This document shows, piece by piece, positions 26,249 through 34,437 of a DNA stretch of 64,000 nucleotides. The translations under genes and the position numbers were made by a program. This DNA is from an uncultured Nitrosospira sp. (GTDB lineage: Bacteria > Nitrospirota > Nitrospiria > Nitrospirales > Nitrospiraceae), in the NCBI GenBank assembly GCA_900696515.1, contig CAADGK010000039.1, positions 62,001 to 126,000 of the forward strand, in the 5' to 3' direction. The notes under the pieces are model-generated. The model was not told where the DNA came from and made no database searches. It saw only the letters and a list, made by a program, of their open reading frames with translations. How positions within the stretch are numbered: the stretch's first letter is position 1; every line of letters starts with the position of its first letter.

Positions 26249-26622
26249 TTCTCCTCCTCTGTGGCATTCATGTACTCGGCCAACTGCCGTGACACTGACT
26301 CAGACACCATCCTGAATGCGAGCCCATGGAATTGATGATTCCTCCAACACACGGTAGCCACTGCCACTTCTGCCGGAGGAGCGCTCTTGGTCAATCGGAG
26401 CGTCAGAGAGACGTGATCACCAGGCTCGATCGGGGCATCCGTGCTCACACACACGCCACCGGTCGATAGGTCATGGACCAAACCGACATCATGCACGGAT
26501 TTCCGAAACCACCAGCCTGTGCTCACCGAGGTAAGGGAACAACTGAAGGGCGTAAGAATCCGAACCCGAGGGTTTCGCCGAGGCTGCTTGGAGGTTACAT
26601 TCGATTGCCGGATCGTTTGCAT
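26245..26622 (-). CDS. PilZ domain protein (first of a pair)
   Basis: About 125 residues from the ATG at 26622, placed directly after a strong AGGTGG site; the longer frame to 26643 starts inside the hairpin and is less likely. The c-di-GMP motifs are RRNPRVRIL (RxxxR) near 14 and VHDLSTGGVCVST (DxSxxG) near 55, then the beta-barrel with SLTLRLTKSAP and HGLAFRMVSES. It is close in plan to the following PilZ gene, which it overlaps by 4 bp, so the two look like a tandem duplication that has diverged. Expression is likely governed by the inverted repeat at 26626-26660. Confidence 0.88.
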   Translation of the reverse strand: MQTIRQSNVTSKQPRRNPRVRILTPFSCSLTSVSTGWWFRKSVHDVGLVHDLSTGGVCVSTDAPIEPGDHVSLTLRLTKSAPPAEVAVATVCWRNHQFHGLAFRMVSESVSRQLAEYMNATEEEK

Positions 26623-26625
26623 TAT

Positions 26626-26660
26626 CCACCTCGTGAGACACACTTTAGCTCACGAGGTGG
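26626..26660 (-). promoter_or_regulatory. Perfect 12-bp inverted repeat covering the pilZ ribosome binding site
   Basis: CCACCTCGTGAG (26626-26637) and CTCACGAGGTGG (26649-26660) are exact complements around an 11-nt loop. Read on the minus strand, the 3' arm ends in GAGGTGG, the Shine-Dalgarno of the first PilZ gene, four bases before its ATG. In mRNA this stem would hide the ribosome site. It could instead be a dimeric operator in DNA. Confidence 0.8.
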
Positions 26661-26683
26661 ATTCTGCGAACTATTTTCCAACT

Positions 26684-27967
26684 TTATGGGCGTAATGCCG
26701 TTGTCGTCCCGTGCACCGGATTGGAATGGGGCCTTCGAGGTCTGCGGAAGGATCGCGGTTGGTCCGGTCTTCCCTGGCTCACAGCGGAACGACCAGTCCG
26801 ATGAGTGTCTTGATGTTCGCGCGGACTCGCATGTCCAGGAGTCCCACTTCCCGGAACGATCGGCACAGCCTGTCCCAGAAGACGCTCGATCGCGCGGAGT
26901 TGTTGCGTATCCTCGCTGGTCACAAAGCTCGTGGCACGACCGGTCGTTTTCATCCGAGCCGTACGGCCAATGCGGTGCACGTAATCTTCAGGAACATTCG
27001 GCAGGTCGAAATTAATCACATGACCGATATTGGCCACGTCAATCCCGCGAGCCGCAATATCCGTCGCCACCAACACGCGGAAGGCTCCCCGTCGAAACCC
27101 TTCCAGCGCCGCACGTCTCTGCGACAAACTTCGGTCGCCGTGTAACACGGCTACGCGATGGCCCGCACGATCCAGCATGCGCCCTACCCGGTCGGCACGG
27201 TGCTTCGTTCTGGTAAAGACCAGCGCGGTATCTTTATCCGCCCCTAAGAGCGACAAGAGAAGATCGGGTTTGTCGGCATGTGATGTATGATGCACCGCTT
27301 GAGTCACTCCGTCAGCAGTCGTCGCCGACGGTGCCACCATGATGCGGACGGGGTTGTTGACGCTGGCTTGAACCAGCCGGGCAAGATCCGCTGGGAGCGT
27401 GGCAGAAAAGAGCAAGGTCTGTCGCTCCTCCGGCAATGCATCAAGGATCTGATTGATTTGCGGTGCAAAACCCATATCCAACATCCGGTCTGCCTCATCC
27501 AACACAAGCATCATGATGGACGACAATAAAATCGTGCCGTTCCACATATGATCCAGAAGTCGACCCGGCGTCGCCACCAGGATGTCTGGGTGCTGCCGCA
27601 GGCCTCGCACTTGGGCTTGCATATCCGCGCCTCCCACGATGACGGTCGCGGAGATGCGCCGACTCTTCCCAAGCTTCTCAATCGTGGTCAACGTCTGCAA
27701 GGCAAGCTCACGCGTCGGCGCGAGGATCAATGCTTTCGGCTGCCCTTTCGGTAAGGTGGAGAGCCGTTCAATCATCGGAATGACAAACGCCGCCGTTTTT
27801 CCCGTACCGGTCTGGGCGCATCCGATCACATCTCGTCCCGCCAGAGCAGGAGGAATGGCTTGCTCTTGAATTGGAGTCGGCGAAGCAAACTTGGCATCAG
27901 CCAAGTCGCGTAAAATGGCCTCGGATAAACCGAGGGCGTGAAAATTGCGTGAAACAGACGTATCCAC
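26684..27967 (-). CDS. DEAD-box ATP-dependent RNA helicase (RhlE type)
   Basis: 427 residues with the motifs in order: Q motif FASPTPIQEQAIPPAL near 30, motif I AQTGTGKTAAF near 55, Ia PTRELALQ, Ib TPGRLLDH, motif II VLDEADRMLDMGF near 160, motif III SATLP, motif IV TRTKHRAD, motif V ATDIAARGIDV near 305 and motif VI HRIGRTARMKTTG near 335. After the core is a basic, Pro/Arg/Ser-rich tail of about 50 residues (RRPRRPHSNPVHG), common for RNA contact. It unwinds RNA duplexes in ribosome assembly, mRNA decay or cold adaptation. The gene starts divergently from an APC permease. Confidence 0.94.
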   Translation of the reverse strand: MDTSVSRNFHALGLSEAILRDLADAKFASPTPIQEQAIPPALAGRDVIGCAQTGTGKTAAFVIPMIERLSTLPKGQPKALILAPTRELALQTLTTIEKLGKSRRISATVIVGGADMQAQVRGLRQHPDILVATPGRLLDHMWNGTILLSSIMMLVLDEADRMLDMGFAPQINQILDALPEERQTLLFSATLPADLARLVQASVNNPVRIMVAPSATTADGVTQAVHHTSHADKPDLLLSLLGADKDTALVFTRTKHRADRVGRMLDRAGHRVAVLHGDRSLSQRRAALEGFRRGAFRVLVATDIAARGIDVANIGHVINFDLPNVPEDYVHRIGRTARMKTTGRATSFVTSEDTQQLRAIERLLGQAVPIVPGSGTPGHASPREHQDTHRTGRSAVSQGRPDQPRSFRRPRRPHSNPVHGTTTALRP

Positions 27968-28288
27968 TAAACTATCCTTTCAGTTTGATCGCATTATGAC
28001 GGGATCAGAGAACCGAGGGGAGAAACAACCGGGCGGGTGCCGCTCCAAACTGGACCTGGTCGCGATGCGATCGCGAAGTCCGTTATGGTTGAAGCATTTC
28101 TCTCGCCGGACTAGCACAAGAGGAATGTAGGGTTACCATACTCTATTCGTCTTTGCGCGTCAACTCATCCAAGGTTTGCTGTAGGGCTCGCGCACCAGAG
28201 ACGGCAATCAACTGCGATGGGTCTTTTGCCCTATACCAAGACCATCTTAACATTCACCCGCGTTCGGGGATTGTGAGATAATCTTTCC
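27968..28288. other. Divergent intergenic region
   Basis: About 320 bp between the helicase start (minus) and the permease start (plus). It must hold both promoters, and probably a long 5' leader for the helicase. No reading frame, repeat or clear terminator is seen. A GATAAT (28277-28282) lies too close to the permease ATG to be a safe -10. Confidence 0.45.
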
Positions 28289-30103
28289 ATGTTTCTGAAA
28301 CGCTGGCTGGTCGGAGACCCCCTTAAGACCGCTCAAGCAAGGCACGAACGACTTTCTAAAACGATCGCTCTTGCCATCTTCTCGTCGAACGCGATTTCGT
28401 CCGTTGCCTATGCAACGGAAGAGATTCTTCTGGTGCTCATACTCGCAGGAGCTGCTGCGGTCACCTGGTCGATCCCCGTCAGTCTCGCAATTCTATTCCT
28501 CGTACTGGTCCTCACCATCTCCTATCGCCAAATCATCTATGAATATCCGGAGGGAGGCGGAGCCTACGTTGTCGCACGGACAAATCTGGGAGACCGGCCG
28601 GCTCTCGTGGCGGCTGCGGCACTGATGATCGACTATGTCTTGACCGTAGCGGTCAGCGTGGCCGCCGGTATTGCCGCCCTGACATCCGCCGTTCCAAGTC
28701 TATTCGTTCACCGCGAAGCCCTGGGACTGGTCGCCATTTTATTCATAATCGTGATGAATCTCCGCGGGGTTCGCGAATCCGGCAAGTTTTTCGCCATCCC
28801 AACCTATTTTGCCATCGGAGCCCTGGGCCTTCTCGTCGTCGTGGGAACAGTTCGGTCTGTATTCAACCAGGGAGCTCCCTCTATCCCGGCAGACCCTGTC
28901 GAAGCGGAAACGCTTACTCTATTTTTAGTACTCCGCGCCTTTGCAGCAGGCTGCTCGGCGGTCACCGGCATGGAAGTTATTTCAAACGGAGTCAAAGCCT
29001 TTCGCCCACCAGAATCGAAGAATGCCGCGACCACCATGATCTGGATGTCGACGATCCTGGCTTCTCTGTTTATGGGCATTAGTTGGATGGCCTCACATTA
29101 CGGCATCCTGGCAAAAGTAGATGAAACCGTGATCTCCCAACTGGCTCGCTTGACCTTCGGCACCGGCCCCATCTATTACGCCATACAGATCGGTACCATG
29201 GCCCTGTTGGTGTTGGCGGCAAACAGCGCCTTCGCAGGATTTCCCCATCTGGCATCGATCCTAGCTCGCGACAAATTCATGCCCCATCAGATGGCCACGT
29301 TCGGCGATCGCCTGGTCTTTTCGAACGGCATCATCATCCTGGGGTTCTTCGCCTGCCTCTTGCTCGTCGTGTTCGAAGGCGATACGCACGCACTAATTCC
29401 GTTGTATGCCATCGGCGTGTTCCTGTCATTTACGCTTTCTCAAGCCGGGATGGTGAAACAATGGCTCGTCAAGAAAGGGACCCATTGGCAGACGAAATTG
29501 ATCGTCAACGGGGTCGGCGCAGTCACCACCGGTATTGCAACGATCATTATCGCCAGCACCAAGTTCATGCAGGGTGCCTGGATTGTCTTCCTGCTCATCA
29601 CGGTCCTCCTTCTCATGTTTCAGGGGATTCGCTCGCACTATAAGGCCGTCAGCGAGCAGATTGCTCTGGACCGCCGCGGCGAACGACCACCGCTCCCTCG
29701 CCGCAATATCGTCATTATTCCCGTCAGCGGGATGAATCGTGCCGTCGTTCGCGCACTGGACTATGCTCGGAGTCGCCCAGGCGAGATTCGCGCGGTGTTC
29801 ATCGACGTGGATCCTGAAGAGAGCGCCAAGGTCAAGATCCAATGGGCTCAATGGGGAGGCGGTGTGAATTTAATCGCGCTGTCGTCACCCTATCGCTCAG
29901 TCCTAGGGTCGCTACTCGACTACGTCGAGGAAGTGCTCGAGAAAGATCAGAACACCTGGGTGACCGTCGTGATCCCAGAGATCCTGCCGGCACGGTGGTG
30001 GCAGAACATTCTCCATAATCAACGGGCGTTCATGCTCAAAGCCTCCCTGCTGTTCAAGGAACGCGTGATCCTCATCGATGTCCCCTATCATTTGACGCGA
30101 TGA
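28289..30103 (+). CDS. APC-superfamily permease with C-terminal cytosolic domain
   Basis: 604 residues. About twelve transmembrane helices span residues 30-450, starting with SNAISSVAYATEEILLVLIL, a variant of the APC consensus in helix 1, and SYRQIIYEYPEGGGAYVVAR in helix 2/loop, which is characteristic of amino-acid/polyamine/organocation transporters. The last 130 residues (RRNIVIIPVSGMNRAVVRALDYARS) form a soluble alpha/beta domain resembling a universal-stress fold, found in some APC members as a regulatory module. The transported solute cannot be read from sequence. The stop overlaps the next ORF by 4 bp. Confidence 0.92.
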   Translation: MFLKRWLVGDPLKTAQARHERLSKTIALAIFSSNAISSVAYATEEILLVLILAGAAAVTWSIPVSLAILFLVLVLTISYRQIIYEYPEGGGAYVVARTNLGDRPALVAAAALMIDYVLTVAVSVAAGIAALTSAVPSLFVHREALGLVAILFIIVMNLRGVRESGKFFAIPTYFAIGALGLLVVVGTVRSVFNQGAPSIPADPVEAETLTLFLVLRAFAAGCSAVTGMEVISNGVKAFRPPESKNAATTMIWMSTILASLFMGISWMASHYGILAKVDETVISQLARLTFGTGPIYYAIQIGTMALLVLAANSAFAGFPHLASILARDKFMPHQMATFGDRLVFSNGIIILGFFACLLLVVFEGDTHALIPLYAIGVFLSFTLSQAGMVKQWLVKKGTHWQTKLIVNGVGAVTTGIATIIIASTKFMQGAWIVFLLITVLLLMFQGIRSHYKAVSEQIALDRRGERPPLPRRNIVIIPVSGMNRAVVRALDYARSRPGEIRAVFIDVDPEESAKVKIQWAQWGGGVNLIALSSPYRSVLGSLLDYVEEVLEKDQNTWVTVVIPEILPARWWQNILHNQRAFMLKASLLFKERVILIDVPYHLTR

Positions 30104-31185
30104 CAATGCGTCGTGAAGCGTGGCTCGTGAAACGTGAAAAATCTATAAGCCGTCACCGTTCTCCCCTACATGCCAACTTTCTAACTTTCACACTTCTCAT
30201 ATATGTTCTAACCGACCCCTCGTTCGCCTTTACCATCACAGAACCGCACCAAGGATCCACACTGAAGGCCGGGAGCACGATCACAGCTCGCGTGGATTTG
30301 GGCAAGGACTCCGGCATCGTCAAGGTCCGGTACTACTGGTACGGCGAGCAGGATGAAGTCCTGGTTGAACAGGATGACTCAACCGCCACAGGCACCATCG
30401 TGGCACCAGTGGCCATGATTGGGTCCGTGGAACAAGAACCTGCATTTGGCGGTCTGCTCTACGTTCCACACGACACCATTGGGCCGATGCGTCTCCTGGC
30501 CGTAGCTGAAATCTCTCGCGGACGATTGGGAACCAGATCCGTGTTCGATGAAGTGATTGTGAGCGTGACCCCTCCCACTGCCCTCACCGCGATCGACTTT
30601 GAAACAGAGAAGCCGTTGCAATTGGGACGCGCCGGACAATCGTCGGCCTTTGGCCATGTGGACTCAATGGGAAAAGTATTTGAGCTTCCCGTCGTCGGTG
30701 ACTTTGCGGACGGAATCACCCGGCGCATCGGCAGCCCAGCCAGCGGGACCAGTTATGAGTCCTCAAGTCCAGAAGTCATCAAAGTCTTGCCCGGAGGCCT
30801 GCTTCGGATCGTCGGCAATGGCAAAGCGACCATTATCGTCGCCAATCGTGGCAAACAAGCCCCACTCGATATCGATGTCAATGTGAACGATGAGCCGAAT
30901 CAACCGCCGATTGCCGATGCTGGAACAAACAAATCCGTCAAGTCCGGCTCTCGGGTCAAACTGAGCGGCCTGAAAAGCCGAGACCCGGAAGGCGAAGCGC
31001 TTTACTATAGCTGGAGCCAGATACGCGGCAGCAAGGTACCGCTGCTCGACGCCAACAACTCGGAAGCCTCTTTCCTTGCACCAGCCGTCTCGGAGGCTCG
31101 AACATATCGGTTTAAATTACGCGTGACGGACAAGAAGGGAGCCGACAGTGTGCCGGCATTGGTGGATGTGACGGTAGAGCCGTAG
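30100..31185 (+). CDS. Exported PKD/Ig-like domain protein
   Basis: 361 residues as drawn from the ATG overlapping the permease stop. The N-terminal 27 residues are encoded by a 7-bp repeat array, so a GTG at 30127 (reading MKREKSISRH) may be the real start; both lead into a hydrophobic signal (LTFTLLIYVLTDPSFAF). The mature part is beta-rich: an Ig-like first domain (HQGSTLKAGSTITARVDLG), a middle domain, and a C-terminal PKD domain (about 270-360; PPIADAGTNKSVKSGSRVKL, GLKSRDPEGEALYYSW). It is probably periplasmic or surface exposed; ligand unknown. Coupling with the permease is suggested by the overlap. Confidence 0.82.
   Translation: MTMRREAWLVKREKSISRHRSPLHANFLTFTLLIYVLTDPSFAFTITEPHQGSTLKAGSTITARVDLGKDSGIVKVRYYWYGEQDEVLVEQDDSTATGTIVAPVAMIGSVEQEPAFGGLLYVPHDTIGPMRLLAVAEISRGRLGTRSVFDEVIVSVTPPTALTAIDFETEKPLQLGRAGQSSAFGHVDSMGKVFELPVVGDFADGITRRIGSPASGTSYESSSPEVIKVLPGGLLRIVGNGKATIIVANRGKQAPLDIDVNVNDEPNQPPIADAGTNKSVKSGSRVKLSGLKSRDPEGEALYYSWSQIRGSKVPLLDANNSEASFLAPAVSEARTYRFKLRVTDKKGADSVPALVDVTVEP
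30112..30201. repeat. 7-bp-period array inside a coding start region
   Basis: Four heptamers CGTGAAG/CGTGGCT/CGTGAAA run from 30112 to 30139. A looser, oppositely oriented A/C/T-rich array follows at 30174-30201 (CAACTTT, CTAACTT). The arrangement matches the inverted pairs at 12510, 14007 and 41147 but is more decayed, and here it overlaps the start and signal peptide region of the PKD protein. Confidence 0.55.
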
Positions 31186-31333
31186 AGGATTCTCAGTTTG
31201 GTTAGGCCTATTACTTCCTGAATACTTGATTCCGGATCCACTGTGTCAGCATATCATTTTTGACTTCGCCTACAGCCACCTGAAGATGGCCCGGACCAGC
31301 TATTCACAGATTGTCACGGAACGGGATATCTCC

Positions 31334-31888
31334 CTACTGATCCGCAGTACTCCCTCCTCGCACACACCAGACTTTGAAAGCAGAGGTTTTACCGGTGATA
31401 TGAACATGACCGTTGCTCAAATGGAGATGCCAGGCCTTTGAGGATTCCCCATCCGCAGATGCAGACCAATAGAACCCTGACGGGTTGTTGAGAAACGGAT
31501 GGCCGGAAGGAAGCATAGCATCAGAGTCCTGAACAGATGGGTCAAGCAGGCTGGTCAGTTCCACAATCGACGGTAACCGCCACCCTCTCTGGCCACCAAT
31601 CGTCTTATTTAGACAAGCAGACTTAGCCGCTTTCCAATCAGTGCGTGTCTTAGCAGGAGACCGCTCCCAGAGCAGGCCCGTATCCTGATCCAACACCGCC
31701 TCATTGTCGAAGTTCGCCAGCACAATGAACCGTGCCTCTGTCGGCAGGGTTCGGTTCCACGAAACAACATACGGAGATGACCGATCCGACGCGGATTGGG
31801 CCTGCCCCACATCGACCAGCCCAACATAGAAGGCAAGGGCGCTGGTGAAGATTGCTCCCTTGATAATTCGGCTACGCTTCGGTTCCAC
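31334..31888 (-). CDS. DUF1566 (Lcl) domain exported protein
   Basis: 184 residues from a GTG at 31888, chosen for its GGGGAGAGG ribosome site and the resulting signal peptide (RSRIIKGAIFTSALAFYVG, cleavage near GQAQS). The mature protein carries the DUF1566/Lcl pattern: VLDQDTGLLWERSP near 70, WKAAKSACLNKTIGGQRGWRLPS near 90, ELTSLLDPS, a Trp-Ser motif (GFYWSAS), and the C-terminal FKVWCVRGG. Members are secreted or outer-surface proteins of unknown function. A longer frame to 31984 would extend into the preceding intergenic DNA. Confidence 0.85.
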   Translation of the reverse strand: MEPKRSRIIKGAIFTSALAFYVGLVDVGQAQSASDRSSPYVVSWNRTLPTEARFIVLANFDNEAVLDQDTGLLWERSPAKTRTDWKAAKSACLNKTIGGQRGWRLPSIVELTSLLDPSVQDSDAMLPSGHPFLNNPSGFYWSASADGESSKAWHLHLSNGHVHITGKTSAFKVWCVRGGSTADQ

Positions 31889-32017
31889 TGTGCCTCTCCC
31901 CTCTGGACGATCGAGAGACCGGCCACACAAGTACGCTTGCATCAAGCCCTTTGCCGAGGTTCGCTCGAGAACAAACCAGGTCACAAATGGATGAGAGGTC
32001 GGAGTGAGATCGTGCCG

Positions 32018-32614
32018 TTACGCCCCCTGCTTCGCCTTCCCCCGCGCGACCAGGGCAACCACCTGTAACAACTTTTCAACGCGGGCCTTGTATTGATTCA
32101 TGAATTGAGCGGTCCACATCGTGTGGTATTCGATGGCCGCACTTTTTTTCATCCCCGCATCTTTTTCACCGACCGGAGAGGAGTAGTGCGCAATCAGGCG
32201 ATCCAGTTCCTCTTCGCCAAAGTTTCTCGAATAGGCCTGCTTAAGATGATCGTGGAGGGTTTCCACTCTCCCCATCGACTGCCTGATGTCTTTCAAAAAC
32301 GCGTCGAGCAGCCGTTCTATTTCCTTCTTGGTATCGCCAGACACATTGGGGTAGCTGGCCGCAATGGACTTTCTGATCTGTTGCTCGTACTCACTGACAT
32401 ATTTTTGCGTGAGACTCTCGTACTCTGACTCAAGCTCCGAAACTCGGATCAGCGTCAACAACTTCTCAATCTTGATGGACTTGGAATTCTCGATCGTGGC
32501 CGCATCTGCGGCAGTCGCCCCGACAATCATTGTCAGGCTACAGACACACCCGAGTAGAGCAACCTGTGGAAGACTGCCGTGCTGTCTTTTCTCCCAGTCG
32601 CGCATAGCTCTCAC
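32018..32614 (-). CDS. DUF2059-type exported protein
   Basis: 198 residues with a signal peptide (LPQVALLGCVCSLTMIVGA, cleavage near ADAAT). The mature protein is all-helical with KIEKLLTLIRVSELESEYESL and the DUF2059-like core FGEEELDRLIAHYSSPVGEKDAGMKK, where a helix ends in a conserved Tyr-Ser-Ser-Pro-x-Gly. Function of the domain is unknown. It is probably periplasmic. The gene lies 56 bp before the HExxH gene end on the same strand. Confidence 0.78.
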   Translation of the reverse strand: MRAMRDWEKRQHGSLPQVALLGCVCSLTMIVGATAADAATIENSKSIKIEKLLTLIRVSELESEYESLTQKYVSEYEQQIRKSIAASYPNVSGDTKKEIERLLDAFLKDIRQSMGRVETLHDHLKQAYSRNFGEEELDRLIAHYSSPVGEKDAGMKKSAAIEYHTMWTAQFMNQYKARVEKLLQVVALVARGKAKQGA

Positions 32615-32669
32615 CTCTTGCGACCGAGTCTACTCCGATTGAACTGATCGTCAAGAAATAGAGAACCTT

Positions 32670-34241
32670 CTACGATCCGGATTGACTCACGCGAATCGGT
32701 CCATAGGTGCGGCGAGCTCGTTGAAGTTCGCTGATATGCCTGCGCAACGCAGGACCAAACGAAGACCGTTCCACGTCATGACGAAACCGCGTGCTGATTC
32801 GTTCGACTTGCGCAATCGCCGCATCCAATTCCCGCACGAGGTGTCGGCCGGCGTTGGTGAGCCATCCCAAATGCTTATCGGCATGCTGCAGATCCAGGAG
32901 AGCATAGCGAACCGATTCCACTTCTTCCAAACAGCGGAAGCGCGCCCGTTGCAAGTCTCGCCGGGAAAGCCCGGCTTGCTTCCATCTCACTGATCCGGTA
33001 CGTCCCGATCCCCATGAAACAAGATGCTGGAATAACAGGGCGCCCATCGTGAATGTGAACGTCGCGTGAAGAATGCCCCGCAACGGTCTGAGCGTTCTTC
33101 TCCAGGGAGAGTAGAAAATCTGCTGATTGTGGTCTCCCTGGTACATGACGTGCTTGCGCAGCAGGAGATTCAAGTGGTGATGGCTGTTCTCATGGATTAA
33201 ATCGTCGATCAGATCGAGATTGTCGCGATCGAAACAATTGATAAAGGACAGACCCGGTCGATGGCGATAGCTGAAGCTCACCACGCTTTTTGCGTGAAGC
33301 GGGATAACGCGATTGGTCAGCAATGCCAGCACGCCGTGACCATCCGGCCAGGCGAGCCTGGTCGTCTCCCACGCGCAAGCGATGCGTTCGACCTGCCGCC
33401 GATCCGTAGACCTCACGCGTCTCGGTTGACGATCCTTCCCATAGACCAACGTCGGCCCAACGGTGACGGATGCATGATTGCGCTGGATGGCGACCACCGG
33501 ATCATGGGAACCCCAATGCCATTTTGCCAATCCCGCACCAACAGACCAGACCGGTGATATCCTCTTGCCGACCTTCACCGTTATGCCGCGAGAATCCACT
33601 TGAAAGACCACGGCTCCAGACGTCTGAGACAAGATCTTTTGCACATCAGGCGGAGCCTGACACCAGGCTCCAACCGCCCCGGTGGAGATGGTTCCTGGAA
33701 GTTCCGCCTTCTCAAAATTATCCGTAAGATTTCCCGGCACGCCCCACCGCTTCAACTTCTGCCGCCGCACCCATGTGACGGACAACCCCGGATCAAACCA
33801 GAGAGACTCTTGGGTCAACTCCTGCGTCAGTCGAGAACACAGAGCCAGTAATCGCTTTTCCAATCCAGAAGCACGTGGTTGTCCCGTCGGAAACAGATCG
33901 TCCATGTACCCATGCTCAAAAAACTTCTCTCGGCATTCGTCAAAAAACTGCGCGGCAAACTCGCTCCGACTCTCCTCTCTTATCAGTTGCCGATACACAT
34001 CGAGAAGATAGACAAGGTCGTTCAGCGTCTCGATCCAGCCGATCACTTTCCAGGTAGAATAGGACTCCGGCGGGAAGGCCGACCGAAGATGGGCAAAGAA
34101 ACTGCTTGGAAGCTCCAGTGCTCCGGACAGGTCACTGTAGTCAGCCTGTAGCTCTCGACAGAGGTCAGCATGGAGTCGACGCATCGAGCGACGAAATTCA
34201 TGTTGTATTTTGGTGAGAGGCTGCAGATCAAGCAGATGCAT
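32670..34241 (-). CDS. HExxH-motif putative peptide-modifying protein
   Basis: 523 residues from the ATG at 34241 (MHLLDLQPL). The metal motif is HENSH (His350, Glu351, His354), in LIDDLIHENSHHHLNLLL, followed 20 residues later by FYSPWRRTLRPLRGILHATF. This pairing of HExxH with a Pro-Trp-Arg segment and a Gly-x-Leu-His resembles the HExxH-type putative peptide-modification family, some members of which are alpha-ketoglutarate-dependent peptide beta-hydroxylases in RiPP pathways. The N-terminal 300 residues are unassigned. No precursor peptide, leader-binding domain or transporter is seen beside it. A plain metalloprotease is the alternative. Confidence 0.75.
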   Translation of the reverse strand: MHLLDLQPLTKIQHEFRRSMRRLHADLCRELQADYSDLSGALELPSSFFAHLRSAFPPESYSTWKVIGWIETLNDLVYLLDVYRQLIREESRSEFAAQFFDECREKFFEHGYMDDLFPTGQPRASGLEKRLLALCSRLTQELTQESLWFDPGLSVTWVRRQKLKRWGVPGNLTDNFEKAELPGTISTGAVGAWCQAPPDVQKILSQTSGAVVFQVDSRGITVKVGKRISPVWSVGAGLAKWHWGSHDPVVAIQRNHASVTVGPTLVYGKDRQPRRVRSTDRRQVERIACAWETTRLAWPDGHGVLALLTNRVIPLHAKSVVSFSYRHRPGLSFINCFDRDNLDLIDDLIHENSHHHLNLLLRKHVMYQGDHNQQIFYSPWRRTLRPLRGILHATFTFTMGALLFQHLVSWGSGRTGSVRWKQAGLSRRDLQRARFRCLEEVESVRYALLDLQHADKHLGWLTNAGRHLVRELDAAIAQVERISTRFRHDVERSSFGPALRRHISELQRARRTYGPIRVSQSGS

Positions 34242-34437
34242 AGTGTGACGGTTGCGCACGATGTTGGCAGGACTCTAGCGCAGCGGGGAAGTGGGTGCAA
34301 GCGTGAAGCCAAGCAGCACACGCCATCGTGTGTGCCTGGATATTCCTCCCCAGGGCGCTCTAACATGTAGCCCGCCACTCAGCATGGCGAAACATAGACA
34401 GCGGTCCAGCCCTGTGGGGAAATAGAGGCAGCCTCTC

